Shown here in pieces: positions 5,457-7,067 of a stretch of DNA of 7,067 nt. This stretch comes from Atribacterota bacterium (GTDB lineage Bacteria; Atribacterota; Phoenicimicrobiia; Phoenicimicrobiales; Phoenicimicrobiaceae). The stretch covers positions 1 through 7,067 of the forward strand of contig DAOUWX010000091.1 in the NCBI GenBank assembly GCA_030666935.1, written 5' to 3'. Both the position numbers and the translations under genes were made by a program. Position 1 is the stretch's first letter. Each line of letters opens with the position of its first letter. The notes under the pieces were generated by a model. That model was not told where the DNA came from and made no database searches. It saw nothing but the letters and a program-made list of their open reading frames with translations.

Positions 5457-6195
5457 ATTCTATGTAGGCTGCCTGTAAAATCTCTTTGGTTTGACTATCC
5501 GGTGCCTGGACAAAGATAACTCCGTGGACATTATCGGTTTCCCAATTAAAACCCTCAATAGTGAAAGAAAAATCAACAATGTTTCCGGGGGCAAAAGAAG
5601 TAATCTCAACTTTCTGTTCTTCAAAAATATCAAATACTGAATATGTTAAATTTTCTGTTTGCCGTTCTTTAAAAATCATTCCGTTTATCTCTAAATTATT
5701 TAAAGTAGAGGTGCTTACATTTTCTATAGTACCGGTAATGGTGGTGGTATTTGAATCACTATTTCTGGAATCTACAGTAATTATAATTTTTGCACCTTTG
5801 GCTAATTCAATATCAATTTTGCTCTTTAAGGTTGAGTAGTTAGAAGAACCATGGATTCTATCGTTTAATCCATTAAATAAAATATTGGGCACACTTCTAT
5901 CTGCACTATCCGGAAAATACCATTTATATCGGTTAGAAATTTCCGTAGTAGAATAATCTCCCCAACCAGCTTCCTCTACCAGTACTAACTGTTCATAACC
6001 ATATTCATCTACTAGTTGTTCTAATATTGGTTTAACGACTTCACAGGAAGGACAACCTGCAGCCATATAGAGTTCAATTATCGCAACTCGATCAGCTGGC
6101 TCTGGTTCTCCTTCTGCTGGCGTAGTAGGGAGACAACCGGTAAATAAGCACGCCATTAGTCCTATTATTGTTAATCCTAATAATAATTTCTTCAT
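5455..6195 (-). CDS. Thioredoxin-fold lipoprotein (Omp28-like architecture)
   Basis: This 246-residue exported lipoprotein has signal MKKLLLGLTIIGLMACLFTG followed by lipobox Cys21 (LFTGC), so it should be lipid-anchored in the envelope. A short Pro/Glu-rich linker leads to a thioredoxin domain: VAIIELYMAAGCPSCEVVKP with the redox pair Cys48-Pro-Ser-Cys51, and RSVPNILFNG with the cis-Pro at 103. Between them is an insertion with GWGDYSTTEISNRYKWYFP. From about residue 130 a second, beta-rich domain follows (KIIITVDSRNSDSNTTTITG..., AAYIE at the end). This order, thioredoxin then beta domain, resembles Omp28-type proteins. It likely acts as an extracytoplasmic disulfide reductase or oxidase. 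The AAGGAG box lies about 10 bases from the ATG. The TlpA-like gene ends 41 bp upstream, and both are probably one transcript. The partner that supplies electrons is not in view. Confidence 0.82.
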   Translation of the reverse strand: MKKLLLGLTIIGLMACLFTGCLPTTPAEGEPEPADRVAIIELYMAAGCPSCEVVKPILEQLVDEYGYEQLVLVEEAGWGDYSTTEISNRYKWYFPDSADRSVPNILFNGLNDRIHGSSNYSTLKSKIDIELAKGAKIIITVDSRNSDSNTTTITGTIENVSTSTLNNLEINGMIFKERQTENLTYSVFDIFEEQKVEITSFAPGNIVDFSFTIEGFNWETDNVHGVIFVQAPDSQTKEILQAAYIE

Positions 6196-6236
6196 ATTAT
6201 CCTTCTCCTTATTAAAGTATTTTTTTTATTACCTAT

Positions 6237-6869
6237 TTAATACCCGGGCGGCGGCGGACATACTCCACCATTACAACCATTATCCTCTTTAGTCTCTTTT
6301 TTGGGAGCTCCCTTTTCCTGAGCAGCTAAAAAATAAGTAAGATATTGGAACATCAAATTTTGTTGTTTGGAAATTATTCCTGGATATACTCTTTTTACTA
6401 CCAGGTTTTTAGCCAAGAAGATAGTAGTGGGTAAAACTTCAATATTGTAAAGATTACTCACTTCCTCCTGACTGTCTAATAATATGGTGAAAGATATTTT
6501 TTTATTAGTCCAAAACTCTTTAATCTGGGTTATATCTTCTTCTTTTAGGTCTTTACGGGTATTTATCATAATCACCTGGTATTTCTCTTCGGTGATATGT
6601 TGTTCAAAATACTCAGCCAACTCTTCTATCCCGCATATTGAATCCTCACTCTCATTATTACAAAAGTAAAGAATAAGGAGTTTTTGTTTCTCTTTGTAAT
6701 CTGCTAAATTAAAGGTTTCTCCATCTATAGTCTTAAGGGTGAAGATGGGGGCAGGGAAACCTTTTCTAAAAGACGAAGAAAAGGCAGACGAGCAAAAAGA
6801 AACCAAAAAAGCAATTATTAATAGAACAGTTAAAAAATTATTCTTTTTATTCCTTAACCGAAAAATCAT
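6237..6869 (-). CDS. TlpA/peroxiredoxin-fold exported protein without CxxC
   Basis: This 210-residue protein has a signal peptide or signal anchor at residues 12-30 (FLTVLLIIAFLVSFCSSAF). It is followed by a redoxin/AhpC-TSA-like domain: FPAPIFTLKTIDGETFNLADY (38-58), strand KLLILYF, then VIMINTRKDL, ISFTILLDS and EVLPTTIFLAKN with the cis-Pro at 147. Where TlpA or ResA have WCxPC, this protein has Cys70-x8-Cys79 (FCNNESEDSICGIEEL). The usual first Cys position is Asp or Ser, so normal CxxC chemistry is not expected. After the fold comes a charged linker and a tail ending GCNGGVCPPPPGY with Cys199 and Cys204, possibly a second disulfide. GAGGTG lies about 7 bases before the ATG. It leads the thioredoxin lipoprotein gene by 41 bp. 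It may be a redox partner of that protein or a non-enzymatic relative. Confidence 0.8.
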   Translation of the reverse strand: MIFRLRNKKNNFLTVLLIIAFLVSFCSSAFSSSFRKGFPAPIFTLKTIDGETFNLADYKEKQKLLILYFCNNESEDSICGIEELAEYFEQHITEEKYQVIMINTRKDLKEEDITQIKEFWTNKKISFTILLDSQEEVSNLYNIEVLPTTIFLAKNLVVKRVYPGIISKQQNLMFQYLTYFLAAQEKGAPKKETKEDNGCNGGVCPPPPGY

Positions 6870-6895
6870 TTTAAAACACCTCTCTTTTTAATTCG

Positions 6896-7067
6896 CCAAT
6901 TAAATTAGTCGTCAGTGAATAGTGAATAGTCGTTAGTATTTAGTTAGCGTAGAGCGTACAGCGTTTAGCGTATAGGTGCGGGCTGCAAATGTAAGTAAAA
7001 TACAATTAAGCAATTCGCCAATCAAGATAAAGATTAAGATCGATTCACCAATTGACCAATTAAATTA
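6896..7067. repeat. Intergenic 7/8-base word array at the right edge
   Basis: From 6896 to 6972 eleven successive 7-base units can be read without slippage: CCAATTA at 6896, AATTAGT at 6903, GAATAGT twice at 6917 and 6924, CGTTAGT at 6931, then four NAGCGTN units from 6945. After a GTGCGGG/CTGCAAA pair near 6977, CAATT words recur at 7003, 7011 and (as CAATC) 7019, and CCAATT at 7048 and 7056, an 8-base step. The array continues past the window edge. No gene is apparent. Confidence 0.75.
6934..6975 (+). repeat. 42-bp dispersed direct repeat, copy 2
   Basis: This segment matches 3454-3495 at 41 of 42 positions in the same orientation. Its left flank continues in the same 7-base phase but with different words from copy 1. 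Confidence 0.9.

Noticed and set aside
5561..5839. Plus-strand open frame of 92 codons
   Set aside because: It is a shadow of the thioredoxin lipoprotein gene on the other strand.
6484..6669. Plus-strand open frame of 61 codons
   Set aside because: It is a shadow of the TlpA-like gene on the other strand.

Overview
The window is AT-rich bacterial DNA in which every supported gene lies on the minus strand, so transcription reads from high to low coordinates. Several points suggest a diderm (outer-membrane) bacterium, probably an anaerobe from an uncultured lineage. There is a periplasmic LolA-like protein, a lipobox lipoprotein with a thioredoxin fold, Shine-Dalgarno sites of AGGAG/GGAGG type and short protein-like spacers. 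The intergenic style (word-like repeats) recalls uncultured phyla such as Atribacterota. That placement is an impression, not something the sequence proves.

Right part (6869 down to 4118): three extracytoplasmic proteins with thiol or thioredoxin themes. They are a TlpA/peroxiredoxin-fold protein that lacks the usual CxxC and carries a Cys-x4-Cys-Pro-rich tail, an Omp28-like thioredoxin lipoprotein with CPSC, and a membrane-anchored DUF1573 protein with a CGC motif. They are followed by an ArsR/SmtB repressor (4003-3665) with four cysteines. This may be a small envelope redox set with its own thiol or metalloid sensor, but no arsenic transporter or reductase is visible.

Middle (3400-1211): a secernin-like C69 family hydrolase whose nucleophile cysteine directly follows the start Met, then a secreted LolA-like outer-membrane lipoprotein-sorting protein.

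Left part (1126-1): a tight operon of flavodoxin-like protein, small HExxH metallopeptidase (Zincin_1/DUF1025 type) and the first 83 codons of an adenosine deaminase family protein that runs off the left edge. The gaps between these genes are 1 bp.

The most unusual feature is the non-coding DNA. The three large gaps (3401-3664, 5159-5454, 6870-7067) are not random spacers. They are built of degenerate words that recur every 7 (locally 8) bases over as many as 11 consecutive units. The word families appear in a partly shared order in all three gaps, and a 42-bp stretch is 41/42 identical between two gaps 3.48 kb apart. One gap also holds a 75-bp inverted-repeat element of the widespread 'GTCATTGCGAGGAG' type. 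No rRNA, tRNA, CRISPR array, transposase or convincing rho-independent terminator was seen.
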